Of a stretch of 39,022 nucleotides of DNA, positions 25,071 to 33,021 are shown piece after piece. The notes under the pieces are model-generated. The model did no database searches, had not been told where the DNA came from, and saw nothing but the letters and a program-made list of their open reading frames with translations. This stretch comes from an uncultured Oscillospiraceae bacterium. Lineage in GTDB: Bacteria; Bacillota; Clostridia; Oscillospirales; Oscillospiraceae. Numbering within the stretch: position 1 is the first letter of the stretch; each line of letters starts with the position of its first letter. The stretch lies in assembly GCA_944387625.1 (NCBI GenBank), contig CALXFQ010000011.1, positions 1-39,022 on the forward strand, read 5' to 3'. Made by a program: the position numbers and the translations under genes.

Positions 25071-25474
25071 GCTGGAAGTATGAAGATATGCTGCATATGG
25101 ACCGGCCGGTGGGCCTGACGAAAATGTCCCGGCACGACCGGGCGGCCCAGTTCGCCCCCTTCGCCGCCCTCACCGGCCATGACGCGGTGCTTCGGGAGAC
25201 CGCCCGGCTCACCGACGGGCCGGTGGAGCTGACCCAGAGCCGCCGGGAGGAGCTGGACGCCCAGCTGCGGGCCTTGGCGGACCGGCTGGACTGCCGTCCG
25301 CTGATCGCGGTGACCCACTATGTGCCGGATGAGCGAAAGTCCGGCGGGGCCTATGTGCGGACCACCGGGCGTCTGCGGAAGCTGGATGCCCTGGCCGGGG
25401 CCTTGGTATTCACCGACGGGTCCGGGATCGACTTGGATGGGCTGTTCGATATCGAGTGCCTGGAAGAACCGTGA
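25067..25474 (+). CDS. YolD-like protein
   Basis: A 135-residue protein beginning with the YolD-type signature: YEDMLHMDRPVGLTKMS followed by MSRHDRAAQFAPFAALTG. The C-terminal half (LIAVTHYVPDERKSGGAYV...GRLRKLDALAGALVF) is the beta-rich YolD core. YolD proteins sit beside UvrX-type polymerases in Bacillus and its phages and are suspected polymerase accessory factors, perhaps replacing UmuD. The ATGA overlap with the polymerase and the upstream LexA box make joint SOS induction likely. Confidence 0.85.
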   Translation: MSWKYEDMLHMDRPVGLTKMSRHDRAAQFAPFAALTGHDAVLRETARLTDGPVELTQSRREELDAQLRALADRLDCRPLIAVTHYVPDERKSGGAYVRTTGRLRKLDALAGALVFTDGSGIDLDGLFDIECLEEP

Positions 25475-25539
25475 CCGGACGTCCTTTACTTTTCCGAACA
25501 GGTATGATAAGCTGAAAAAAACGAGCGGGAGGGGCAGGC

Positions 25540-26583
25540 ATGGTCCAACTGGTGGAAAAGCTGGCGGCGGAGCAGAGCCTTACCCATGAGGAGCTGGTCC
25601 GTCTGATCCGGGACCGGGACGATGCCACCGCCCGGCTCCTGGCCCAAAAGGCGGCGGACCGGCGGCGCGGATACTACGGCGACCGGGTGATCCTTCGGGG
25701 GCTGATCGAGTTTACCAGCTTCTGCAAAAACGACTGTTACTACTGCGGCCTGCGCCGGTCCAACCGAAAACTCAGCCGCTACCGGCTCACCGGGGAGCAG
25801 ATCCTTGCCCAGTGCGGGAAGGGCTATGCCCTGGGCTTTCGATCCTTCGTCCTCCAGGGAGGAGAGGACCCTGGCTATAGCCCGCGGTCGATCGCCCAGG
25901 TGGTGTCCGCGATCAAGGATCGGTGGCCGGACACGGCGGTGACGCTGTCGGCAGGGGAGCGCAGCCGGGATACGTACCGGCTCTGGCGTGACGCCGGGGC
26001 GGACCGATACCTTCTCCGGGAGGAAACGGCGGACCGGGACCACTATGGGACGCTCCATCCCGGGGATATGTCCTACGAAAACAGGATCCGGTGCTTATAT
26101 GACCTGAAGGAGCTGGGCTACCAGGTGGGCTGCGGCTTCATGGTGGGCAGTCCCGGACAGGGGACGGAGCAGATCGTTCGGGACCTGGAACTGATCCGGC
26201 TTTTCCAGCCCCATATGGTGGGGATCGGCCCGTTCATCCCCCAGAAGGATACCCCCTTTGCCGGGGAGGGGACAGGCAGCGCCGGACTGACCTGCTACCT
26301 GCTGTCGATCATCCGGCTGCTGGTCCCCAAGGCCATGATCCCGGCCACCACCGCCCTGAACACGGTCCACCCCCAGGGCCGGGCCTGGGGCCTGCGCTCC
26401 GGGGCCAATGTGTGTATGCCGGATCTTTCGCCTGTACAGGTGCGGGGGCAGTACGCCATCTACGATCGGAAGCTGTGTACCGGCCTGGAGGCGGCGGAGG
26501 AAGTGGAAGCGTTGAAAGAGCAGATCCGGTCCCTGGGACTTCTCCCGGACATGGGCCGGGGAGACCACATCGATCTGCGATAG
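25540..26583 (+). CDS. hydE: [FeFe]-hydrogenase H-cluster radical SAM maturase HydE
   Basis: A 347-residue radical SAM enzyme. The 4Fe-4S site CKNDCYYC (Cys 62, 66 and 69) is followed by GLRRSNRKLSRYRL, typical of HydE. Other family stretches are FVLQGGEDPGY, LREETADRDHYGTLHPG and GIGPFIPQKDTPF. HydE acts on an iron-cyanide-CO synthon during assembly of the 2Fe subcluster. GGGAGGG precedes the ATG. No clear promoter was found in the 65-bp gap after the yolD-like gene; a lone TATGAT at 25503 lacks a -35. The gene starts the hydE-hydG-hydF cluster. Confidence 0.94.
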   Translation: MVQLVEKLAAEQSLTHEELVRLIRDRDDATARLLAQKAADRRRGYYGDRVILRGLIEFTSFCKNDCYYCGLRRSNRKLSRYRLTGEQILAQCGKGYALGFRSFVLQGGEDPGYSPRSIAQVVSAIKDRWPDTAVTLSAGERSRDTYRLWRDAGADRYLLREETADRDHYGTLHPGDMSYENRIRCLYDLKELGYQVGCGFMVGSPGQGTEQIVRDLELIRLFQPHMVGIGPFIPQKDTPFAGEGTGSAGLTCYLLSIIRLLVPKAMIPATTALNTVHPQGRAWGLRSGANVCMPDLSPVQVRGQYAIYDRKLCTGLEAAEEVEALKEQIRSLGLLPDMGRGDHIDLR

Positions 26584-26594
26584 GAGGATGCCAT

Positions 26595-28004
26595 ATGTAC
26601 GATGTTCGGTCCATGATCGCGGAGGAGTTCATCGATCACCAGCAGATCCTGGAGACCCTTGCCTATGCCGACGCCCATAAAGACGATGAAGCCCTGATCG
26701 ACCAGATCTTGGACAAGGCCCGGCGCTGCCAGGGCCTGGATCACCAGGAGGCCTCGGTGCTTCTGGCCTGTGAGCGGCCGGATAAGATCGCCCGGCTGTA
26801 CGAGCTGGCCCGGCAGATCAAGGAGCGGTTCTATGGGGACAGGATCGTGATGTTCGCGCCGCTGTACCTGTCCGATCACTGCGTCAATGGATGTATTTAC
26901 TGCCCCTATCACCGGCAAAACACCCACATCCCCCGGAAGAAGCTGACCCAGGAGGAGATCCGCCGGGAGGTGATCGCCCTGCAGGACATGGGCCACAAGC
27001 GGCTGGCGCTGGAGGCCGGGGAGGACCCGGTGAACGTGCCGCTGGAGTACATCCTGGAGTCCATAAAAACGATCTATGCCGTGCGCCACAAAAACGGCGC
27101 GATCCGCCGGGTGAACGTGAACATCGCCGCCACCACCGTGGAGAACTATCGCAAGCTGAAAGCGGCCCAGATCGGCACATACATCTTGTTCCAGGAGACC
27201 TACCACAAGGAGCGCTATGAAAAGCTCCATCCCACCGGCCCGAAAAGCGACTACGCCTACCACACCCAGGCCCATGACCGGGCCATGGAGGCAGGGATCG
27301 ACGATGTGGGCCTGGGGGTCCTGTTCGGCCTGGAGGGATACCGATACGATCTTGCCGGATTGCTGATGCACGCGGAGCACCTGGAAGCGGTCTTCGGAGT
27401 AGGGCCGCATACGATCAGTGTGCCCCGGATCTGCCCGGCGGAGGATATCGACTTGGAGCGCTTCCCGGACGCGGTGCCCGATCCGATCTTTGAGAAGATC
27501 GTGGCCTGCATCCGGGTGGCGGTGCCTTACACCGGGATGATCGTTTCCACCCGGGAAAGCCCTGCCGTTCGGGAGCGGGTGCTTCGGCTGGGGGTATCCC
27601 AGATCTCCGGCGGCAGCAGCACCAGCGTAGGCGGCTACGCCCAAAAGGCGGAGGACACCGCCCAGTTTGACGTGAGCGACCGGCGGACATTGGAAGAGGT
27701 GGTCCGCTGGCTCATGGAGATGGACCAGATCCCCTCCTTCTGCACCGCCTGCTACCGGGAGGGCCGCACCGGGGACCGATTCATGGCCCTGTGCAAGTCC
27801 GGCCAGATCTCCAACTGCTGTCTGCCCAACGCCCTGCTGACTTTGAAGGAGTATCTGATCGACCATGCCGGGCCTGAGACCCGGTCGATCGGCGAGGCGC
27901 TGATCGAAAAGCAGCTGCAGAACATTTCCCGGGAAAAGACCCGGGCCTTGGTGATCCAGCGGCTGAAGCGGATAGAAGAAGGCCAACGGGACTTTCGGTT
28001 TTGA
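26595..28004 (+). CDS. hydG: [FeFe]-hydrogenase H-cluster radical SAM maturase HydG (tyrosine lyase)
   Basis: A 469-residue enzyme that cleaves tyrosine to give the CO and CN ligands of the H-cluster. The radical SAM site CVNGCIYC is at Cys 96, 100 and 103. The C-terminal auxiliary-cluster motif C-x2-C-x22-C is exact (Cys 383, 386 and 409). ISGGSSTSVGGY and PSFCTACYREGRTGDRFM separate it from ThiH. AGGAGG precedes the ATG at 26595, 11 bp after the hydE stop; a longer open frame upstream lies inside hydE and is rejected. Confidence 0.96.
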   Translation: MYDVRSMIAEEFIDHQQILETLAYADAHKDDEALIDQILDKARRCQGLDHQEASVLLACERPDKIARLYELARQIKERFYGDRIVMFAPLYLSDHCVNGCIYCPYHRQNTHIPRKKLTQEEIRREVIALQDMGHKRLALEAGEDPVNVPLEYILESIKTIYAVRHKNGAIRRVNVNIAATTVENYRKLKAAQIGTYILFQETYHKERYEKLHPTGPKSDYAYHTQAHDRAMEAGIDDVGLGVLFGLEGYRYDLAGLLMHAEHLEAVFGVGPHTISVPRICPAEDIDLERFPDAVPDPIFEKIVACIRVAVPYTGMIVSTRESPAVRERVLRLGVSQISGGSSTSVGGYAQKAEDTAQFDVSDRRTLEEVVRWLMEMDQIPSFCTACYREGRTGDRFMALCKSGQISNCCLPNALLTLKEYLIDHAGPETRSIGEALIEKQLQNISREKTRALVIQRLKRIEEGQRDFRF

Positions 28005-28014
28005 GGTGAGCGAC

Positions 28015-29217
28015 ATGGCAGATCTGAACAGCACCCCCGCCGGGGAACGGCTCCACATCGCCTTTTTCGGGCGGCGGAACGTGGGCAAATCCAGCCTGGT
28101 CAACGCCTTCACCGGCCAGGACCTGGCGATCGTATCCGATGTGCCAGGGACCACCACCGACCCGGTGTACAAGGCCATGGAGCTGCTGCCCCTGGGGCCG
28201 GTGATGATCATCGACACCCCCGGTATCGACGATGTGGGCAAGCTGGGCCGGTTACGGGTGGAGAGGACCCGGCAGGTCCTGACCAAGACGGATCTGGCGG
28301 TGGTGGTGACCGACGCCACCCGCCCGCTGGATGAAACAGAGTCCCAGCTCCTGGCCCTGATCCGGGAGCAGGGGACACCCTGCATCCTGGTGAAGAACAA
28401 AGCGGACCTTTTATCGGACCTTCCTTCGGAAGCGCCGGGGACGATCTTTACCAGCGCCGCCACAGGCTTCCACATTCGGGAGCTGAAAGAGCTGGCGGCC
28501 CACACCGCCGCCCAGCGCTCGCCGTCCCGGCCTCTGGTGGCGGACCTTTTACAGCCGGGGGATCTGGTGGTGCTGGTGGTGCCGATCGACAAGGCGGCCC
28601 CCAAGGGGCGGCTGATCCTGCCCCAACAGCAGACCATTCGGGCTATTTTGGACGCCGGAGGGATGGCCCTGGTGTGCCGGGAGGTGGAGCTGGACCAGAC
28701 CCTTTCCAGGCTGGCCGCGCCGCCCAAGCTGGTGATCACCGACTCACAGGTCTTTGGCCTGGCGGACCGAGTGGTCCCCCGGGAGATCTTGCTGACCTCC
28801 TTTTCCATCCTCATGGCCCGGTACAAAGGGGACCTGGCTCTGACGGTGGCTGGCGTGGCCGCCCTGGACCGATTGCGGAACGGGGACCGGGTGCTGATCT
28901 GCGAGGGCTGTACCCACCACCGACAGTGCGGGGACATCGGTACGGAAAAACTTCCCCAATGGATCCGGGCCTACACCGGCAAAGAATTGGAGTTCTCCTT
29001 CACCTCTGGCCGGGATTTCCCGGCGGACCTGGGGGACTACGCTCTGGCTCTCCACTGCGGAGGGTGTATGCTGGGCAGTCAGGAGATGGCCTGCCGCCAG
29101 CGGCTGTGCGCGGACCAGGGCGTGCCGGTGACCAATTACGGCATCGCTATCGCGTTTCTTCACGGCATCCTGGGCCGCGCCCTGGAGCCATTCCCGCAGA
29201 TCCGGGCCATGCTATAA
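28015..29217 (+). CDS. hydF: [FeFe]-hydrogenase maturation GTPase HydF
   Basis: A 400-residue scaffold GTPase that receives the 2Fe precursor and delivers it to the hydrogenase. The N-terminal GTPase domain has P-loop FFGRRNVGKSS, G2 PGTTTDPV, G3 IDTPGIDD and G4 KNKADLL. A dimerisation domain follows, then the cluster domain with CTH (Cys 299, His 301) and HCGGCM (Cys 348 and 351), the CxHx(n)CGGC motif of HydF. The ATG at 28015 is preferred because GAGGTGAG lies just upstream; a GTG three codons earlier would overlap that site. It follows hydG by 10 bp. Confidence 0.95.
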   Translation: MADLNSTPAGERLHIAFFGRRNVGKSSLVNAFTGQDLAIVSDVPGTTTDPVYKAMELLPLGPVMIIDTPGIDDVGKLGRLRVERTRQVLTKTDLAVVVTDATRPLDETESQLLALIREQGTPCILVKNKADLLSDLPSEAPGTIFTSAATGFHIRELKELAAHTAAQRSPSRPLVADLLQPGDLVVLVVPIDKAAPKGRLILPQQQTIRAILDAGGMALVCREVELDQTLSRLAAPPKLVITDSQVFGLADRVVPREILLTSFSILMARYKGDLALTVAGVAALDRLRNGDRVLICEGCTHHRQCGDIGTEKLPQWIRAYTGKELEFSFTSGRDFPADLGDYALALHCGGCMLGSQEMACRQRLCADQGVPVTNYGIAIAFLHGILGRALEPFPQIRAML

Positions 29218-29234
29218 AACTAAAACTATAAAAG

Positions 29235-29261
29235 GCTCCCGGGGCTTGCAGCCCCGGGAGC
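29235..29261. repeat. 27-bp palindromic repeat, copy 1
   Basis: GCTCCCGGGGCT-TGC-AGCCCCGGGAGC, identical to the copy at 29467-29493. It lies 17 bp after the hydF stop. Confidence 0.85.
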
Positions 29262-29414
29262 TCAGGCTGTCGAAAATCCCCTTCGGGGCTTTTCGACAAA
29301 AGAGCCGCAGTCTGCCGCGCGCATAATTTGTACGCCTTCGGCGTACAAATTCCACACTTGCAGCCTGTAAGGTATTTTCTGCCAGGTACACGCCCTGACA
29401 AAAAATGAATTTGA

Positions 29415-29457
29415 CCTCTTTGCCGTCTGCGGACGGCAAACTCTGCGAGGCTTTTTT
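29415..29457 (+). terminator. Probable terminator of the hyd cluster, within the hairpin element
   Basis: The TTTGCCGTC/GACGGCAAA stem is enclosed by a possible CCTC/GAGG outer pair and followed by CTTTTTT (29451-29457) on the plus strand. Confidence 0.55.
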
Positions 29458-29466
29458 ATATGCCGC

Positions 29467-29493
29467 GCTCCCGGGGCTTGCAGCCCCGGGAGC
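29467..29493. repeat. 27-bp palindromic repeat, copy 2
   Basis: Exact copy of 29235-29261, 10 bp from the stop codon of the opposing YfhO gene. As a hairpin it could also serve that gene's 3' end. Confidence 0.85.
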
Positions 29494-29503
29494 GGTCTAT
29501 GGG

Positions 29504-32473
29504 TCAGTTTTCTTTTTCATATTTGCCGGGACGCCGCTGGCGCAGATACCGGGGAACGAAGAGGATGGCCAGGAAGATCAGCAGACACAGCACCGATACC
29601 AGCACGCCAATGGTGAAGGCGTCGTTTTTGTATCGGAAACAGATCTCATGGGTCCCGGCCGTCAGCTCCACCGCCATCATGGCGTCGCCGACCAGCACCG
29701 GCTCGGCCTCCTGGCCGTCCACTTCCACCACCCAGTTGCCATCATAGGGGATGGAGGTATACATCAGGCCGTCCCGGCCGCAGTCGATGGTGCCCTGGAC
29801 ACGGGTGGTGGAGAAGTCGGTCAGATCCCAGGTGGAGGAGGACAAGATCTCATAGCCCTCCCGGAACACCTGATCGTTGATCTGGGCCGCCTGGATCAGG
29901 ACCACGCCCCGGTCGGTATTGCTGTTGCAGATGATGTCCAAATAGATCGTATCCCCAGGCTCCACCTCACATACCGCCAGCATTTGCGGCAGGCTCAGGG
30001 ACTCGCTGTAAAGCTCCTGGTTATTTTTATAGACCCGGAAGCTGTTGCGCTTGGACATATTCATATCCAGGCACAAAAATCCGGCACGATCTATGGTATA
30101 GGTGTAGCGCAGAGTTGCGGCGTTCTCCTTGGTGGCGTAGATGGTGTAGCCGGTGGCGTTGTTGGCCCTGGTCAGCTCCAGGCTCTTGGAACCGGTGATC
30201 GACAGGCAGTCCCCATAGACCATGTTCCAAACGCTGTCCTCCAGGCCGGTAGCGGCCCGGAACAGATAGTTCTGACGCAGGAAATTGTTGGTGCCGGCAT
30301 TTTCTTCGATCTGCTCCAAAGAGCAGTCCGCCAGAGTATCCTCTGCCAGGAAGCCCAGAGGCAGGTAGGCGTTGTTTTCCAGCAGGTACACATCGCCATA
30401 GCTGTGGACCACATCGAAATAGCTGTTTTCCTCCACGTCCCCATCCCGTTCGATCATGTATTTCAGATTCAGGAACAGGTTGGCCACCGGGGAGGATTCC
30501 TCAAAGCAGTAGCGGTTGTAGGTGTCTTTTGCTCCATAGCCCAGCATGGCCATGAATTCGGTGACCCGAACATTGGCAGAGCTGGTGAAGGTGGAGATGC
30601 CGTTGTAGCCGTTGAGGGCGCCGTCGTTCAGGGTCTGGGTGTGGGTGACCTCCGCCCGATAGAAGTCGGACCCTTCCTCCCGCTGTTTCATATAGTTGAT
30701 CATGGACTGGGTGTAGGTGGTGCCCTTGGGGTAATTGGTCACTGTGGTGTAAGGGAAGCGCACACCGAAATTGATCACATTGAGCACCAGCTCCATGACC
30801 ATGATGCCGGCAAAGAACAAGGTGGCAAGTTTTTTGTACTGGAGGGACGGCAGCTCCTTAGACCGCAGCTTGGAGGCCGGGATCTGGTAGACCGGGACTT
30901 CCGGATCGTCTTCCCCGTCAAGGGCAGGGATAGGCTCTTCCGGCACAGACGCCGCCTCCCCTGCCTGGAGCGCTTCTTCCTGGGCCGGATCCTGGAGGAG
31001 CTGGTCTGCCCCCTCTTCCGCTGCCGGCCGCGGTTTGGGCTGGATCAGCCGGAAAGCCACCAGGCCGGCGCAGTACAGCACGATGAACACCAGGTTCACC
31101 GCCAGATACAGCATTTCGTCCGCCTCGTTGCCGGAGAGGATGATGGCGGCGGACCACATCACCGCGATGATGATCTGCCAGATCTGGAAGCTGTACCGCA
31201 GGAGCCAGGCCCGGTAGGCCATATACAGCATCACAAAGCTGAACAGGAAGCTGAACCGATAGGGGATCATATTGGTGAAATGGAAGCCGTGCCAGATATA
31301 GTCCAATTGCCGCAGCAGGAAGCTGAGGATAAAGAACAGCAGCAGACCTACACAGCACAGCTTGTCCCGGAGCTTGACCTGACCGCTGGTCAGGAACAGG
31401 AAGGCCAGGATCACCGATCCTACGCCGCAGTAGACATTGGGCAGACCTTCCTTGAAGGTGGGCTCCAGAGCGGCGCCCAGGTTGCCGGCCACCTGACGCA
31501 TACCCTCCAGGATCGGCAGGAAGGATGCCTTGACGGCGGAGAGCCACAGGCTGGTCAGATCCATGAACGAGGCGCCGGCCTCTTTGGCGACTTTGTAGGA
31601 TTCCCAGGCGTCCTTGGCAGACTGATAGACGGTCTGACCGACGATGTTCATCTGGAAGCCTTCCGGGAAGGTGTTGACTGCCGACTGGGTGTCCTGCAAG
31701 GCCATCAGGGCCGGCAGTTCCAGGAACGCGGTCATGCCGATCGCCAGGATCGAGAACAGGGCGATCCGGCCCAGATCCAGAAGGAAGCGGACCAGGCTAT
31801 TGCACCGACAGATCTGATAGCAGATGAACAGCAGCAATACGAAGATGCAGGTGAAGAAGCCGATATAGTAGTTGGACAGCACCGACAGGCACAGCGCCAC
31901 GGTGTAGAGCACGACCTTCTTATCCCGCAGAAGCTCCACCGTACCCAGCGCCACCAGGGGGAGCAGCGCAAAGGTGTCCAGCCACATGACGTTCCATTGA
32001 TAACCCAGCGCCCAGGCGCACAGGGCATAGATGGCGCCGAAAATGGAGATGGAATGATCCTTGACGTTGAAGATCTTCTTCAGGAAGATGGCAAAGAACA
32101 GTCCGGCCAGTCCCAGCTTGATCGGGGAGAGCAGGGCGAAGTACTCCAGCACCAGGGACTCGGGGACCAGGACACTGAGCAGATTCAGCGGAGAGGCCAG
32201 ATAGTAAGCGATCAGGCCCAGATAGTCCATGCCCATGCCCACGTTCCAGCTGTAGAGCAGGGACTCCCCGCTGAGCAGCGACTTGCGGAAGGCCAGGAAG
32301 AAGGGATAGTACTGGTGGTACTCATCGGAATACAGCAGCGCCCGGTCGTTGCCGAACGGCTCATAGCCGCCGAAGAGCATCACACACAGCATACTCAGGA
32401 AGGGTATGAGGAAGGCGATCACCAGCGGATCGCTGATGAAGCGCTTGGAAGTGGTCTTGACATCGAGTTTCAT
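29504..32473 (-). CDS. YfhO family integral membrane protein
   Basis: A 989-residue polytopic protein with about a dozen predicted helices in two groups. The first group covers roughly 20-470, with the hallmark early loop GGYEPFGNDRALLYSDEYHQYYPFF and an aspartate pair near the first loop. An acidic Pro/Glu-rich cytoplasmic insert (about 485-540) follows. A long beta-rich extracytoplasmic region (about 560-960) leads to a final helix near the C-terminus. YfhO proteins are GT-C-like; in Bacillus and Listeria relatives they decorate lipoteichoic acid or other envelope polymers with sugars from lipid carriers. The acceptor here is unknown. GGGGG precedes the ATG. The gene is monocistronic between the hairpin element and an upstream terminator. 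Confidence 0.9.
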   Translation of the reverse strand: MKLDVKTTSKRFISDPLVIAFLIPFLSMLCVMLFGGYEPFGNDRALLYSDEYHQYYPFFLAFRKSLLSGESLLYSWNVGMGMDYLGLIAYYLASPLNLLSVLVPESLVLEYFALLSPIKLGLAGLFFAIFLKKIFNVKDHSISIFGAIYALCAWALGYQWNVMWLDTFALLPLVALGTVELLRDKKVVLYTVALCLSVLSNYYIGFFTCIFVLLLFICYQICRCNSLVRFLLDLGRIALFSILAIGMTAFLELPALMALQDTQSAVNTFPEGFQMNIVGQTVYQSAKDAWESYKVAKEAGASFMDLTSLWLSAVKASFLPILEGMRQVAGNLGAALEPTFKEGLPNVYCGVGSVILAFLFLTSGQVKLRDKLCCVGLLLFFILSFLLRQLDYIWHGFHFTNMIPYRFSFLFSFVMLYMAYRAWLLRYSFQIWQIIIAVMWSAAIILSGNEADEMLYLAVNLVFIVLYCAGLVAFRLIQPKPRPAAEEGADQLLQDPAQEEALQAGEAASVPEEPIPALDGEDDPEVPVYQIPASKLRSKELPSLQYKKLATLFFAGIMVMELVLNVINFGVRFPYTTVTNYPKGTTYTQSMINYMKQREEGSDFYRAEVTHTQTLNDGALNGYNGISTFTSSANVRVTEFMAMLGYGAKDTYNRYCFEESSPVANLFLNLKYMIERDGDVEENSYFDVVHSYGDVYLLENNAYLPLGFLAEDTLADCSLEQIEENAGTNNFLRQNYLFRAATGLEDSVWNMVYGDCLSITGSKSLELTRANNATGYTIYATKENAATLRYTYTIDRAGFLCLDMNMSKRNSFRVYKNNQELYSESLSLPQMLAVCEVEPGDTIYLDIICNSNTDRGVVLIQAAQINDQVFREGYEILSSSTWDLTDFSTTRVQGTIDCGRDGLMYTSIPYDGNWVVEVDGQEAEPVLVGDAMMAVELTAGTHEICFRYKNDAFTIGVLVSVLCLLIFLAILFVPRYLRQRRPGKYEKEN

Positions 32474-32539
32474 GATGGACCCCCTTTAGATACTATCCCA
32501 TATTGTATCACGATCTGACCGGAAGGTAAAGAGCGGGAC

Positions 32540-32579
32540 AAAAAGAAATTCCGGATGCAGATCCCTCCGCATCCGGAAT
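32540..32579 (-). terminator. Intrinsic terminator after the PH-domain gene
   Basis: ATTCCGGATGC (32579-32569 on the minus strand) pairs with GCATCCGGAAT (32558-32548) and is followed by TTCTTTTT. It ends the kinase/PH-domain transcription unit before YfhO. Confidence 0.85.
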
Positions 32580-32583
32580 ATGT

Positions 32584-32979
32584 TCATTCGGTCAGGTCGT
32601 CCCAGTCGTCCAGATCGTCCGTGTCGGAGGAGATCTCATTGACCCGGACCCGGCGCTTCATCTTCTGCTGCTCCACCTGCTGATGGATCAATTCCTTGAC
32701 CTCCATAGGGGACTTGATGTTTTTCAGGGCCAGAGTGGGCTGGGTGCTGTCCGAGGAGATCACGGTGACGGTGCCAACGCCGAAGATCCGCTGCCACAGG
32801 CCGCGCTGGGTGTTGATGTCCCGGACCCGGTAGAGCAGCAGCTCATCGTCCTTCAGGCTGAGAAAGCCGGTGGACAGGAACAGCCGGTCCTCGCTAAGAC
32901 GATAGCGGGTGAAGCTCAGCGGAAGCCCCAGGATGCGCTTTCGGTCAGACCAAATATACGCGGTGTCAGTCTTTGCCAT
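32584..32979 (-). CDS. PH domain-containing protein (bacterial PH, YdbS-like)
   Basis: A 131-residue soluble protein. Its central strands (RILGLPLSFTRYRLSEDRLFLSTGFLSLKDDELLLYRVRDINTQRGLWQRIFGVGTVTVIS) are typical of bacterial PH-like domains, with the conserved LYRVRDI and GxGTV pieces. A C-terminal helix (SPMEVKELIHQQVEQQKMKRR) and an acidic tail (DTDDLDDWDDLTE) follow. It lacks the membrane helices usual in YdbS/YdbT. GGAGG precedes the ATG at 32979. It lies 42 bp after the kinase-like receptor gene on the same strand and is probably co-transcribed, so a signalling or membrane-adaptor role is possible but unproven. Confidence 0.82.
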   Translation of the reverse strand: MAKTDTAYIWSDRKRILGLPLSFTRYRLSEDRLFLSTGFLSLKDDELLLYRVRDINTQRGLWQRIFGVGTVTVISSDSTQPTLALKNIKSPMEVKELIHQQVEQQKMKRRVRVNEISSDTDDLDDWDDLTE

Positions 32980-33021
32980 AAAGAGTCCTCCATTCTTTCT
33001 TTCCCGGTCCAGTTTCAAATG

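Larger units (their letters stand above)
29232..29493. repeat. Intergenic element of five stacked hairpins
   Basis: Palindromes: 29235-29261 (12-bp stem, loop TGC); 29268-29298 (TGTCGAAAA arm plus CCCC/GGGG); 29325-29351 (12-bp stem, loop TTC); 29419-29440 (TTTGCCGTC/GACGGCAAA); and 29467-29493. The first and last are identical 27-bp copies. Most loops are TGC or TTC. The arrangement resembles REP/BIME-type or non-autonomous mobile repeats. I have an impression of similar arrays in other Oscillospiraceae, which I cannot check here. Weak open frames through it are not convincing genes. Confidence 0.7.

Noticed and set aside
26460-28937. 825-codon open frame antisense to hydG and hydF
   Set aside because: It overlaps highly conserved maturase genes and its composition is typical of a shadow frame.
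29212-29439. 75-codon Arg-rich frame in the hairpin element
   Set aside because: It is composed almost entirely of palindromes, so the apparent peptide is explained by the repeat.
29232-29493. CRISPR array
   Set aside because: The hairpins differ from each other, spacing is irregular and there are only two identical copies. No cas genes are nearby.
29405-32518. 1037-codon open frame antisense to the YfhO gene
   Set aside because: It is His/Gln/Asp-rich without domains. The YfhO reading has membrane helices, family motifs and a ribosome site.
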